Shown piece after piece: positions 1 through 12,489 of a stretch of 64,000 nt of DNA. Made by a program: the position numbers and the translations under genes. The DNA is from Opisthorchis felineus. Lineage: Eukaryota > Platyhelminthes > Trematoda > Opisthorchiida > Opisthorchiidae. The notes beneath the pieces were generated by a model. That model ran no database searches, had not been told where the DNA came from, and saw only the letters and a list, made by a program, of their open reading frames with translations. Where the stretch lies: NCBI GenBank assembly GCA_004794785.1, contig SJOL01006491.1, positions 502,863-566,862 on the forward strand, read 5' to 3'. Position 1 is the stretch's first letter, and each line of letters starts with the position of its first letter.

Positions 1-1260
1 TCTACGTAAATAGATCACTTTTTGTCCGTGGACGGGATGGTAATAAGTAACTTATTCATGGTCTCTGTGCCTTTTTAGACGGAATGGAAATTGGTACAAA
101 GGGTGCTTGATGTGCTGTGCGCCGCCAGGAAGTGCCCTCAACTGACTAACTTCTTCTGATTCTACGACCTTCGCTTTCGTTCTGGAGTTCGCTTGCTACA
201 TTTGTGATACAGCCACTGAACACAAAAACGGCTTTGGTGGTCTTTTACCCGCTGCAAGCACAAACATCCTATAGGTATCTCCATGCATTTGCATAGCACA
301 TTCTCAGAGGATGTGTTGCATGAAAACCGGACAGCCACCATTTTCTTAACAAATACCCCTGAAGTCGAACTTAGACCTTGCTGAGTCATGCGAGTGTAAT
401 TCAAAGCTGAGTGCGCGCCAAAAATTACGAATGTAGGTTAATTTAAACAACTTTCAACAACAGTATAACATATTGCAGGGCTTTTCGGTTTGGGCATATA
501 TCCATAGAGATGCTATATTTCTATTACACGCGACGGTTCGGGGGGAAAGTGTATATACCGGATAAGGATCAGTTACTTAGCATGTGCCTTTACACACCGT
601 ACAAACAGTGTCTTAGTAAAGTAGGAGATATCACGTGACAATATTTCATGCAGGTGCGATGGATTTCCAGGGTAAAATCTGTACGCCTGAGTTCGTCAAC
701 GAACCCAGACTTTCCTCATCTGCTTTCTGGATACCGATTTCAAAAGATGGGTCACAACGTGGGGGGGTGAGGCCGCTCACTAGAAGCACACCAAAATTAT
801 TTTTGCCGAAACTATAGGGTCTTCGAAGTTGCGACTTTTACGGGGAGTTAGTCTAATCCATTTGCACCTTCCGGTGATATATTCCTCACAGCATTTTGTT
901 TAAGTGAGCGAAATGTCAAGATCACGGACCATCACCGATTTGCATTTTGTTACCGGTTTACGAGGGGTAAATCACGATATCGCACTTTAGCATATTTTGA
1001 CGTTATTCACTGTTCTTTAAGAGTGAAACAACATCTGAAGAATTTCCAATGCAAATCTCACCCAGGAAAACCGGTCATTGACGTTTGTTTGCTTTATACT
1101 CCTCAGATTTAACAAATGAGATGATTTTGTTCTGCGAACTTCGTTACAACACATTTTTCTATGGAGCTCAGCTTCCATTAAGTACAACATTGTTAGACAA
1201 TAGCATGAGTTGTGCAGTGGAGATGCGAGGGCCATCTCTGTGGATGATCCCCTTTCCCAG
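1..1260. other. Intergenic DNA, nothing recognised
   Basis: No reading frame here resembles a known protein family and no RNA gene was recognised. Open frames are short and overlap on both strands, as expected of non-coding DNA. Confidence 0.5.
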
Positions 1261-1265
1261 CTATG

Positions 1266-1274
1266 TATAAATAG
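1266..1274 (+). promoter_or_regulatory. TATA-box-like TATAAATAG
   Basis: A perfect TATAAATAG motif lies about 110 bases before the tandemly duplicated open frame that begins near 1383. One such motif is expected by chance in several kilobases of this composition, so this is only a candidate core promoter. Confidence 0.15.
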
Positions 1275-1382
1275 CCCGTGGACAATACAGCGTCAGGAGA
1301 TAACTGTAGGTAAATTACCAACACAATGTTATCATTCCTAATAGGAACATGACGCTTCATAGGTGGAACACGTCATAAAGTG

Positions 1383-1690
1383 ATCACCATGATAACGGTA
1401 GCCGTTGTCAATCACCTCGACTACTTATCGTAACTGTTAGGCGCGTGTCTATGTGCGATGCTGATTATGACGCCTCACCTATGCACGGTAATCCAATCCA
1501 ATGGTCAATGACGGCCCTTCATGCTCATAAATGTATTCGATGTTGCCTACCTTGGCTACTTATTGTAACAGCCGGGCCCGTACCCATGCTCGCAGCTGAC
1601 TATAAGGCCCCAACTATAAATGATAGACTAATCCAACGACCAACGGCGGTCCTTCATATCCATACATGTCATCCGTCTGTCAGGCCTATG
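1383..1690 (+). repeat. 135-base tandem duplication, in frame
   Basis: Two diverged copies lie head to tail with a constant 135-base offset: CTACTTAT at 1421 and 1556, GCTGA(T/C)TAT at 1460 and 1595, CTTCAT at 1517 and 1652. A partial third copy is visible on the left from about 1383. Because 135 is 45 codons and there are no indels, the frame 1445-2047 stays open across both copies. The translated copies keep DADYDA/AADYKA and TALHAHKC/TAVLHIHTC. This could be a decayed minisatellite or a repeat-containing coding exon. No family was recognised. Confidence 0.55.
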
Positions 1691-2047
1691 CCTGAAAAAC
1701 ACACAACCACCCTTGGCGAATCATGTTTCTATTTATTAATTGCATTGGTACAAACGTATTGTGTAGTCAGTCCAGTTCACAGTTTCAGGAAGCCGTTTCA
1801 CTCGACAGGGTTTCCGAAAGGAAAAATGTATAATCAATTACGACTCTTATACACTCGTATATACAAGACACAATCAAACAGTCGTAGTGGCGAACTCGCC
1901 AAGTGCTTAATAAATCCCGTTGTCCACAATCCCCGATCGGTGTCTACGCCGAAGCTGATGTCTTACTGTTATAAAGGTAAACTCACTAGTTGCTCAATTA
2001 GTCCAGTTGGCAATGATGAGGGAGCCATGTGTACATCGATGATTTGA
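1445..2047 (+). other. Open frame of 200 codons, unrecognised
   Basis: This is one of the longest uninterrupted frames in the window and it covers the 135-base tandem duplication. The product shows no domain, signal peptide or membrane helix that I recognise, and it is rich in His, Cys and Pro. It could be an exon of a lineage-specific protein or simply chance openness preserved by the in-frame repeat. I lean to non-coding. Confidence 0.2.
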
Positions 2048-2339
2048 TAGCAGGTTTCAGCAAACATTTGCGTTATTGGACGCAGCGAAGTTAAAGCTAA
2101 ATAGGGGTGTATACTAGTCAGTCGTGAGGCCAAATGGATTTGACTTGAGCCCTAGGATACAAGGACCGGAAGCGGCTCGCATGCCCACACGCTGGACACA
2201 TTCTTCAATGGAAGTCCTTGGTGCACAACCGAAAAATCGTTTTCCAAATGTGTCGTAACAGATTCGCCGACACCAACCCACACGGGCGATGGTTCCGAGA
2301 CAAATGTTGTCAAGTGCCTGAAGACGTCTTATTTCAGCT

Positions 2340-3420
2340 GCTCAAACAGGCCAAGTCTCACAGCCATACAACAACCGCACTGCAGCCTGATACACACGTT
2401 CCTTGATATTCAGGGATATACAAATTTGACGCCATATGTGTTTCAATTTAGCAAACGCGACCCGAGTCTTGTAGATTCGTGCATTGACCCCATCTGTCAC
2501 ACTACAACTACTACAACTACAATACAACTTGGAATGTATAGAAAAAGTACACTACTTCCCTGCGCACTTACACCGGTTTGCTCTAGATCTCTTTTGCTGC
2601 AATAGCATGTATTAGCAACATCAACCCGCGCTTGACCGCTAGTCTACTAAGTAAAATCTACCCGTATCCTCTCTCATTTAATCACTTGTTGTCACCACCC
2701 TAATTTTGGTGATGCACAGTATCCTATCTGATGTCTCCTCAAACTCACCGGACTTTGCCGATCTTATCCCATTCCGTCGTCTTCCCAAGCTTCGACGTTC
2801 GGCAATACCTGCATCAAACGCCCTGTTTTCCCGTTATCCACTCCACCTAGTTTATTATTCACACCCACAGCAATCTCCAACCGGACTAGAAAAATGCCTG
2901 TGATCTTACATCAGCTTTGTTCTACCTCTGCGGATTTCCTCGGCTAACCAAAAATATCCCGCTGCCCAGAGAATTGCACATCCCAGCCCAATCACCTCAA
3001 ACATACCGCCTGTTACGGGGCTGTCCAGAAACCGAAGTATGTCGGGGCAATGATGGAATGGCACTGCCATACCCAGTTTGACAGCACACCCGCAACTATT
3101 CCCTTCCTTTTCTTGACTGTATTCTATCGCCCGTTTGTTCCATTACCTGCAACTACGAACAATCTCACGCTTTGTTGTGACTGTAACCTTATGATCATGC
3201 CTGACGGTATGCCACACACCAGTCGGGAATAAACATTATTATTATAACCTTACACTTTGTAGGTGCAAAGTGCATACCAAAGGACGGGATGACTTTTGTC
3301 AGTCCATCCAAAAACATCTGCGCCTTCTCCTCTTCTTCGAAGATGAGAACGATGTCGTCTGCATATTCCAGACCGACAAGATTTTCGTCAGAAGATATTT
3401 CAGAAGACATTTCAGCGTTG
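2340..3420 (-). pseudogene. RTE/SR2-like LINE relic, split by an insertion
   Basis: Two pieces of one non-LTR reverse transcriptase read in the right order on the minus strand. The upstream piece (about 3410-3245) carries the palm motif GLEYADDIVLIFEEEEKA followed by MHFAPTKCKV. The downstream piece (about 2510-2342) carries NARIYKTRVAFAKLKHIWRQ and LLYGCETWPV, the thumb and post-RT region typical of fluke RTE-like elements. In intact relatives these are some 60 codons apart, but here about 735 bases lie between them. That gap fits a later insertion whose plus-strand 3' tail is the ATTATTATTATAA run at 3234-3247. Frames are broken, so this is a dead copy. Confidence 0.75.
2528..3247 (+). repeat. 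Repeat inserted in the RTE relic, ATT-tailed
   Basis: This block separates the two halves of the minus-strand RTE relic. It ends on the plus strand with AATAAACATTATTATTATAA, a polyadenylation-like signal with an ATT-repeat tail, as left by target-primed reverse transcription. Part of it (3013-3092) is repeated at 4207-4286 in the same orientation: both begin GGGGCTGTCCA and share CTGCCATACCCAGT. No coding motif was recognised. The exact ends and any target-site duplication were not established. Confidence 0.4.
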
Positions 3421-4206
3421 TCTCATTACCTCATCTCATCTCTCATCTCTGCCTTCTGCAATGCAGGAATGGAAAAGTAAAATGGAAGCAGCGTTTGTCG
3501 GACGCATGTGTTTCCGGCCCGAGCTTGCCCTGATTGTAGCATATATCCCGAGCAATCCCCTATGAATCGAAAAATACATTGACAGCAGAGCAAAAAATGC
3601 TAAGGTAATCACTGAATGCATGCGGTATGAGGCCTCAGTGGCAACTCGTTTTGCAAAGCTCCACGCTTTTCTTTAGATGGTAACTGCGCCATTCGGAGGT
3701 CATCCCATCGTACAAACACGCAACATCACCATACACTCAAGTTTTTCTCTGATATCATGTCCCTATAACCTCCGGGCAACCTTAGTTGCGCACGATTAAG
3801 CCAATGCAAAACTCTTATAATCACATATGACCACACTCGTTCGCATCGATTGCGTACCCATTACCTGAACCTGAAGATCGATTACCGTTTTTTAAATCAG
3901 GCTGTGTCGCCCCATTGCAGTAGTTAGAAACTGTGACCACTTTTGGCTGCCTGCTATTTCGGGCCGCAGTCTAACTCGTACCATAGTTCCCTCTACCAGA
4001 ACGTCCTGACACTTCCTCCCATTTTGGGTTCCAAATGTAGGCTCGCCTCACTTATAGCTTCGTTTGAATGGGAGCAATGAGCCACCATGCTCCCTCGACG
4101 GACCCAAGAATATCCTTGGACAATGCTGGTCTTAATTTGACACGATTCCTTGACCAATCCCAACTACCATGAGAACCCCAAATGTATCACCCAAGATGTT
4201 CATGTA

Positions 4207-4480
4207 CGGGGCTGTCCACGAACCCAAGTACGGCTTCGCGATGAGGGTACCGCGACTGCCATACCCAGTCTGATGGCTTGCCCGTAGTTCAACATATCCC
4301 CAATATTTCCGGACAGATCGTTACACGCGCGCACAAAACCGTCCCAGTCAGTTGAATTTGTCCCAGAACTTCAAAGCACAGGCTATCCTATTGTACTGTC
4401 CGCTTGTTCTGCCCATAAACCCACCAATTCTTTCAACGGCACCATCAAGAGATCAATATACCGTTGAAATAGAACCTTGC
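4207..4480 (+). repeat. Second copy of the 3013-3170 repeat
   Basis: The segment from GGGGCTGTCCACGAACCCAAG matches 3013 onward with scattered substitutions. A second matching block, (C/T)CGCTTGTTC and TTTGTTCCATTACC, lies further along, so the copies differ by an indel of roughly 100 bases. It is a direct repeat spaced about 1.2 kb from the first and has no coding signal of its own. Confidence 0.45.
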
Positions 4481-5091
4481 CGTGCCCCAGTATAGCGCGT
4501 TGTGGCCCTCATGACAAAAAAAAACAAAAAAGCAACTTACTAATTGTGAAGAATTCCTCAGACGCCTGGCGCAACGATAGAAAATTTTCCCTATAAGCCT
4601 CAAGAACTGCTGGTCCATTTTGAGTTGGCGTGAACATAGAGGGCGTCGTTATTGTTCATGTAGTTTTGAGATTATTTCCAAATCCAACACAGAAGGAAAC
4701 ATGTAAAGAAACCGGCTTTTCCACAAAATTTCCCACTATCTTCACGGACACATCATCCGAAGAACAGTTGGCGTCTTGCGGTCTGGACCGGGCTACTGGT
4801 ATCTCAAGGCCATAGGGGCCCTATGTTAGGATGGTATGAAAACCGGTGCAGAGCTACAGATGGTCATTCCTCGCTTGTTCCGATTGCGGTCCGGATGTTC
4901 ATGACATGACAAACGCGACTGGTGAGGTATCAACCATGGTACGGCCGGTGCCTATTATGCCGAAGCCAAGTACCTCCTCCAGCGGATTGGTGTCAAGTAA
5001 GATGGTTTTGTAGCAAAATGTCTTTTAGGTTCGCAGAATATGTTTTCGGATGCACGCAACATAACTAGACAGATTTAGGAGTATTTTCCCG

Positions 5092-6802
5092 GTCGTGAGT
5101 GTGGTTCCTTCGCGGAATTCGAGTCCAAACTGCGAGAATTCCATCGAGGAACTGGATCATGTTATGCCCGCCGACACAGTTTATCGGCGGCAAAATATGG
5201 ACAGAATGTGGGTGGAGTACTCCCACCGTCCGTCCGTTATGCGTTCATGGTCTGCAAATTGAGTGCATGCGCATTCAGGCTGGAACGCTACTAAAAATGG
5301 TCGTCGGTATGTTGATAATTGTCTGCACAATCATCCAATTAACCCATATTCAGGTACGCGGATTTCAACTGCCGGGCGTTCATGCGTGTCGTTCACCCTG
5401 ACGGTCGCCTTGTAATCGTTAATTTTAACTTGCAATATTCCCATGACCTGCGTAGATCTGACTGGCAAGTGTATACTGCAAAACTGTACTTAAATGCTCA
5501 GCAAGAACGCATGGTGTTTCGTTTGTTGAGATGTTTCAAGTCCTCTATGGAAATCCGCGACTTTGTCCGGAAAAACAGTGAAATAGACTAAACAGGTGAT
5601 GGTGTGCGGGTCGTGCGCGATAAACTGCGCCGCTTGGATAACCCTGTTTGTGACCTGCAGGGTATCCGAGATGCTTTGCGCCCATTTGGACCCATGGCTG
5701 TGTCTGTTTGTGATGATGGCAGTTTGAATGTTCTGTCGTTTACTTCAGTGCGCCTGCGTGGCTTGTTTGCGAAGCACGGTGATGTTATTCAAGCAGATTC
5801 GACATACCAGTGTATCAGAAGTGGTTACCACCTGTGGCATGTGGTAATCACTGATTGTAATGGTGTTGGTGGTAGTGTGTTTTACTCCTTCATCCGAAAT
5901 GAGTCACAGGAATGTAATGATATTGCTGCTGAACATTTTGTGACAACGATGTCCCCAGTGAATGTTGTGCGAACGATTGTGGTAGACAAGGATAAGTCAC
6001 AGTTATGTTGCCTGAAGGCAGCGGTGCCTAACGCCGCTGTTATTTTTTGTTCTTTTCGTGTATTATAAAGCTTAAAAGCTAAGATGGATAAGCGTATGGA
6101 AATGACTCAATCGGATGAAGAAGTTTTGTTTGCCTGGTCTAAGAGAATGGTGCATTGTAGGGAAGTGAGCGAGTTTGAGGTCCGTGCCACCAGCATCAGA
6201 AGCCGGAACCAGGAGTACTGGTCATATCTCAGCGAGCATTGGTTATCAGACCTGAGTACCTGGGCGAAGCTGTGTGGGCTGTGACCCTAGGTAATGAAAC
6301 AACTAACCGCGCCGAATATGCCAACAGGCACATTAAGTGGAAACTTACTGAGTCTTCCTCGTCGCTCACCTGTGTTCAGGCCATAATCAACAGGAATGAG
6401 CAACAGAAAGCCAAGTAAGCGTCCCACTTTTGCGTGGCCGACCGGAAGGTGCGACAGTGCCATCTCATTTAGTGTTTGGGCCGGCTGACGCCATACGCAC
6501 AAGAACGGGCTAGTCGCAACCATAGGAAAATTGTGGAGTTGACCCATAGCACAGAATTGTACCTTGTTTTTTGCGACGGCAATAGGCTACAGTTTGGAGT
6601 ACCTATGAAGTGTTCGTGTTCTTTTACGAGCTCATGGTTGTTGCCATGTCGCCATAAGGCCTTTGCTGCTGAGTACCATAGTCCGTCGCTGCTTCCGTTG
6701 GCTGAGTCCGGTAGGTGGTTGTTGCCACTGAACGATGTTCAACCATCAACTACCGTTGCTGAGAATAGTGTATCAGTACAGGCTGCCCTCAAGGGCAAGT
6801 AA
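5092..6802 (+). pseudogene. Decayed MULE/ZSWIM-like transposase gene
   Basis: Pieces of one protein follow in order across several frames. A FAR1-like N-terminal region (about 5092-5580) shows SFAEFESKLREF, CRAFMRVVHPDGRLVIVNF and EIRDFVRKNS. A MULE transposase core (5604-6068) shows DVIQADSTYQC, WHVVITDCNG and IVVDKDKSQLCCLKAAVPNA followed by FCSFRVL. Further on are YLSEHWLSDLSTWAKLC (to 6284) and GNETTNRAEYANRHIKWKL (6291-6350). A SWIM zinc finger, CSC(x)10CRH, lies near 6608-6653. These are the hallmarks of ZSWIM1/ZSWIM3-type proteins derived from Mutator-like transposases. In-frame stops and frameshifts near 5292, 5590, 6068, 6284 and 6418 leave no single open frame. Introns could explain a few breaks, but no good splice pairs were seen. 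It is either a dead transposon or a dead domesticated gene; no terminal inverted repeats were identified. Confidence 0.8.
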
Positions 6803-9800
6803 TCTAAGCTGAGTGTTGCTCGAAATATCTCCTTCGGTATTTGTGAGGCAAGTGTCCGCTTGGGTTAGCCTGATTTCGATGCATGCTGCCTTTTCTTGCG
6901 GCTCCGTTGCAGTTGCATTGGCAGCTCGCTTGACGGGCCGAAGTTCCTTTGCCCCACGCGCGATCGGCATAACCGGATTTCGGAGTGAGTTCCCTAGGTA
7001 AATGCGCTAAGGGAGGCGAAGGTACGTTTTGTTTACTAAGTTCATATTTGTTAACTGTCATGCCCTGTTGGATGTGTGGGTGGTGGGTGGGTTTTTATTC
7101 CGTAAACTCCATTCCCTCCTCAACGTGGTGCGTCGGTGGCAACCAGTGTGCGTCTTTCACGTGGGCTGGGCGAACGAGGCTCTGGTCATTTCCATTGAGT
7201 TGCCTTTTGCTGATTATTTTCCCATTTATTTTCCAGGAATAACGGCGGAACACATTTTTGATGATTCTGTAATTTGCTTGCAATAATAACATTGTTTCCA
7301 AATAAATGGCTTCATATTTCCTGACAACGCAAGCGTCATGGCAACCAAGGCATTCAGGCCTAGCGTTGAAGACAAACTTGCGTAGGTGAGAAAAGTGGGC
7401 GTGATTTTCCTGTTTCGTATTTACCTTCGGAGTGGTCCCGAAACGTAGTGCTTCCAGGACAACATAGGATCGCCTCTAGTAGCATATGTTAGAAATGTAT
7501 GCAGGAGCTCCGCAGCCTACATGTGGCAGAGGTACCTACTGCGCTTCTCGGGTGCTTCACTTTAAAAGTGTTACTGGCGCACCGAAACTTTCTTATTCAA
7601 GCCAAATATTCTAGGATACAGGTGCACCGTAGACTTGGAATCTCCTCGGTCTTTACTTATATGGCATGTAGAATCGCCAATGCGTGCAAGCCATCCTAGT
7701 CAAACACGTAACAAGCATGCCATGGAAGCAAGAGAGGACGGTGATTCGCTGAAGGTAGAGGTTCACGGCAATCCATGTGGACGAAAACTGAAAATCCTTT
7801 CCAGCCAAAACTGAGTTAGCAAGATTCCACACCAACAATCGTGACATAAATAAACAAGCTTAGCAGGCAATATTCTCTGCATACCTCAGAAATTGCTCTC
7901 ATTCTTCTGGGTTTTCAAATGATTGGTAAATCTTTCTTTATGTCCACGCAATACTTTGCGGTAAAGGGTGAACTACCAGAAATAGAAAATCGACGACCAG
8001 GTCTGGCATAACCGCAGACAGTATCGTTGATCCGTTGGCTGCGAAGGATGCACCGATAGTGCCGTTATTATAAACCAGAGTTAGGGCGGTCAATGAAAAT
8101 AACGGTTCCTGTACCTAATGAACACAATTCGCATGATACATGGCCCTCGAGGTGTGCACATACACTTACACACATACAATTACACATACAATTACACCTA
8201 TACTAACCGTTTCTATCGAACGACTAACTGTATCATAACAGATGATCGATGCTGAGCGAGAACAGTAAACACACCAGCAATTACTGCTAAACATGGGCTA
8301 TTCTAATTAGTAAATTTTTTGTTACGGACATTAAACAAAAACTGCAATCGTCTTTTTGAGATACGGGTTACATTTAGGGACTACATGGACGATTGCACTT
8401 ACAACAAGCAAGCTATGTTAAACTACTGGGAATGGCATGTTATCTGCCTTCATTACATTTGAAAATCTGCAAACAATGTAAATTTTATCAGATAAAACCC
8501 CTTTATAATTATATGCGTCGTTCGAAAGGGTCAATCATAAACCACAAATCCGCCATGTTACCATTTTTGAATGTTCCCGCCATGTAGCTTTCAGCCAATC
8601 AGAATGTGGATGACGCCGCAAGACGCGTGATCGCCATCCGAAGCCAGTGGCAGCCATTAAAATATGAATTCCGCGCCCATAGTGGGTCTTAAGTACGTTT
8701 AAACAACTTCCAACAAAACTGCGACCGCGTGGGGAGATCTTAGGGCTTGAATAAATACCATCAAATGCTAAAACTTTATGGTAAAGTTTCCCTCCACCGA
8801 ACTATGGTTTCAGAGAATTTTTGGGTGTGCGTCTAAGGCTCGGTGGGGGATGAGGGTCACGTACGAACCCCCCGGGATAACCTGTAAAGCGCCTTTAGAA
8901 AGGCTATCAATATTGAGGAAAATCGAACAGAGGACAAGGATAGAGAAAATAATTGCAGAACATGTGAAATTTGATGTACATTGAAAGAAAAACCGATAAA
9001 TGTAAATAAAATTAATAAAAGATCGATTCCATAAACCTTGGCTACTTGCGTCGAATGAGTGATTATATATTGAATACTTCTCTCTCAGTCCGTAAGTTGC
9101 CGGATATTTTGGACGAAAGTTTGCAACTGCTGATGCACCTTACAACTTCAAATTCTAAACTGATATCAATCGTTTTTCCGACCAAAAAGGCGAAGGTCAT
9201 TGATTGTTGATGTGACCCGTTTGGATACGTGTTTGAATTGGGATTTTAGATTGCGATTTTCGTCACTAGATAGAATAAGCGCCAGGGGAAACGATTAGTC
9301 ATGCTGGAGTTGGGCTCTAATGTTTTCTGGTAATTCTTACTTCTCGTATTTCTCCAAACGTAGCATTCGTTGCCCTGGTCTGCAATGACATAGCAACCAA
9401 TATGTGCTGACCTTTGTTTTCGACTGCCAATGGGCCACGAGCCCCGCAATTCAAAAGTGATTTTCAAACTTCCCTGGTAAATGTCTTCTTTGACCAGCTT
9501 AAACTGGGGTTAGCTACAATGGGTGAGACATAAAGAATCATTGTTTAGAGAATTCACGAAGCCGATGTGGTGTGCATCCTAAAGAAACCATCGCACGGTG
9601 GAACGAACCAGAAGCTACTCAAAAGGATTCGGAGTGTTCTGGGCGTCAGGCATCAAATATTCTCAGAAAAACTACCGGATACTTGGAGGACGACCTGGCA
9701 TCTTGTAAGATGTGGAACCACTCTAAATAAGAAAATCGCCACTCGAACCTGAGTAAACTGGTCACAACTCTGGGCACCGGCTGGAAAAACGATAGTGTGA

Positions 9801-9830
9801 TATTTTAGAACATAAAACACCTCTGTAGAA
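6803..9830. other. Intergenic DNA, nothing recognised
   Basis: No protein family or RNA gene was recognised on either strand. The only local structure is an ACACATACA-rich stretch near 8150-8205. Confidence 0.45.
8155..8205. repeat. Imperfect (ACACAT)n-type simple repeat
   Basis: Alternating CA and ATACACA/ATACAATT units run for about 50 bases with several interruptions. It is an ageing CA-type microsatellite. Confidence 0.5.
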
Positions 9831-9839
9831 ATGAACCAA

Positions 9840-11460
9840 CTGTCTTCTTCTTGATGCACAAAAACGCGGGCCCACCAGTAACCTACCAGTGGAACCTGAA
9901 GCCTACAGAGAACATTTTGCAGGCCTGTATTCTGCCTCGGTGACCTCGCCACATCCAGTCTTGATAGGTCGTATCTACGAATAGCCTCTAGCCAAATTAG
10001 TCCCCTCGGAGGAGGTCGTTCGCCAACTGTTATACTAGACAAACCTCTTCAGTGCGCTGCGGCCAGAAGGGGTCCACCCTAGGATACTGAAAGAAACATT
10101 GCTCACACTTGCGAAAGTTTCCACCTGGTGTTTCGTTAGTCGCCCAACAAAAGCAACATCCACTCTGCATGAATGGAAGCTATTGTCATGCCAGTATGCA
10201 AATCTGGTGACCGCTTATCGCCCAGCAGCTACATGCTTATTAGACTCACTAGCATATGGTGTCAGGTGACGGAACTCATTCTGAAGCAGACCGTTTTAAA
10301 TTGATTCACTACCAATGATATGATGTCCTCGAAACCACACAGAATCCTCCCAAACCATTTTTGCGTGACTAATAGTCTCGTAGTTACGGGCAGCTGAATC
10401 CAAGCCAAACATAGAGGGCTCTAATCGGAACCCAGTTTTTGCGACTTCCCAAAGTCATTCCAGCGAATCTCACAAGGCCTACTAATGCACAAACTCAAGT
10501 TATATGGAATACACGGAGAAATTCTTCGCTGAATTAGGGACTTTAAGTCAAGTAAAACATTTTGAGTGAAAGTCTGCTCAGCCTGCTCTTCCCCCGCACC
10601 GGTCTCCATTAGAGTTCCCAAAGCAACATTTCTCTTTCTTATCTGCGTCTAAGACCTTTCGAAAGAGTTTCCAATTCCATGTCTGCCTTTTGGAGATGAT
10701 CTGAAATATTGATGATTCAGGCTCCAAATCAATGTCGACGCCACAATGCGGTGGTCACTGGACTATCAACTTGATCTGAATATCGAAAACTGTGTCCACG
10801 TTTCATTCGCGGGCGACATGGTGAACGCGGCGAGAATCGACCAAAAAACCTCACAAAGATAGGTATAAAAGGAGTTGGGTACTTGGCTACTTCATACATG
10901 ACCTTTTCACTTCTCTGCCAAAACTGGCCCAAAATGCATTCTTCATTCTTTAAATGATTTGGCACATCTTTCTCGTATTACTTGTGTGGACTTCAGATAT
11001 GGAGCATACATCGTGCCACTTCTTGAGTTCGCCAATCATGAGGTGTGCTCAGGGCGTAGGAGGGGCGTAACCCCCAATGAGTATGTCTAACCAATGTCTA
11101 CGACTATGGTTGCTGGCCTCAAATCCGTCGATTCTGAATCAGATCTCAGTTTGCTCGAACTATTTCTCCGTAACTATTGTTGCCTTTGAGAGGACCTGAT
11201 GCTTACTTACGCCTTGTTTGAACAAGATTTTGCAGACAGGTTTTCTAGGTTGACCCAGGTAAAACACGCAGCGACATGTTGAGAGAATTTTCAAGCTTGA
11301 AGCGCGCACTTTTATTGGATAACAGTGTTTCTCATTTTGGGCAGTTGGTTAGTGGAATAACTTTACTCCGACGGTTTTTCAAAGCACATCTAGAAGCTTT
11401 TTTTTGAGTTCTCGCGCTGACAAGCTTGGTGACGAGCCACTAGGAACTAAAGAGTGATTA
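9840..11460 (+). pseudogene. CR1-like LINE ORF2 relic (RT to 3' end)
   Basis: Reading the plus strand and allowing frame changes, the landmarks of a CR1/Jockey-clade polyprotein come in order. EAYREHFAGLYSA (linker) is near 9900. PEGVHPRILKETLLTLAK with HEWKLLS (RT fingers) is near 10060-10180, then AYRPAATCLLD. LLMHKLKLYGIHGEILR is near 10480, and the palm motif FGDDLKY (usual FADD) is near 10690. RWSLDYQLDLNIENC is near 10750. The C-terminal piece MVAGLKSVDSES and [16 protein letters not shown] sits at 11110-11250. The same C-terminal segment occurs on the minus strand at 63640-64000, so both belong to one family. Many stops and the FADD to FGDD change show a dead copy. Confidence 0.7.
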
Positions 11461-12480
11461 TATGCTCTTTTCTGCTGCTAAACAACAAGAACAAACTAGA
11501 ATCAAGAAACTCGGGCGAACTCCTTGATCCTGTGTATCGATCCGTGAATAACTGATGCACAATTGAAAGGCTATCCTGAGGGGAGCCTGTCTAAATTTTT
11601 ACCTGCATAGGAAAGTTGTTGTAGAAAGATATCGGGAGCAAAAGGTCTTGAACTTTCAGAACATCTTCTGTTTGCGTAAACATCTAACCCAGTGCACACA
11701 CGCGCAGGAAGACTGACCTTCAGGATGACGGTGGTGAGAAAGAGGAGCACTGAGTTTCCTGCCTCCACTGGGATCATTTATACCGCACGGCAGTGTGCAG
11801 AAATATACACGATTGTATAAGAAAAGCTGCTGCGGATCGTCGCTATATTTTTGAAGAAACCTGAAGTAACAAGACCGCTGTTAAATTCTTTTGAAAGTCT
11901 TTGAAAGCCCCACATTTTCCGAGGTTTGAGCGGTTACAGGGAAACGACAACATCCGGGACACATGTAAATTTCATCTAAAGCAGTACGAGACCCTAAAGC
12001 GCACTTACCGAGAGATCCATAGACGACTAATTGAGGTCCGTCGAAAAAGATGACAGGCAGTTTCCACGGCCGGCAAAAATTAGAGCAACGCCAGCTCCGA
12101 ACCTGCTCGCCGAACAACCGTGTTTTAGAACAAATGCTTTTATGCAGACCAGTTATACTAGCAGATCTTGAAAATCATGATAAATTGTCAGAATCCTTAT
12201 TGGGGAACCAGATTAGCTCAAGATTCGGGTCGCTAGTTTTCTATCAAGTGTTATTGGTTTAACTGAGTTATAGTTGAGGCATGAGATAGCGGGTTCAGAA
12301 TTAACACCACCTGCTAAGCTTGTAAGATAAAGTGACTACGATGGAACCTGGAGATCAGCAAGACACCACGGCTAGATGACCTACATACGTCGTGTTTGTG
12401 AGAGATAGCACATATACTAACAAACCGAAGCCCTATTTATTACCAAAAATAATAACGTGGCTCCCCGACTGCAAATGTGT
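11461..12480. other. Intergenic DNA, nothing recognised
   Basis: No coding similarity or RNA gene was recognised; it may include more retroelement 3' sequence. Confidence 0.4.
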
Positions 12481-12489
12481 AGTAGTAGG

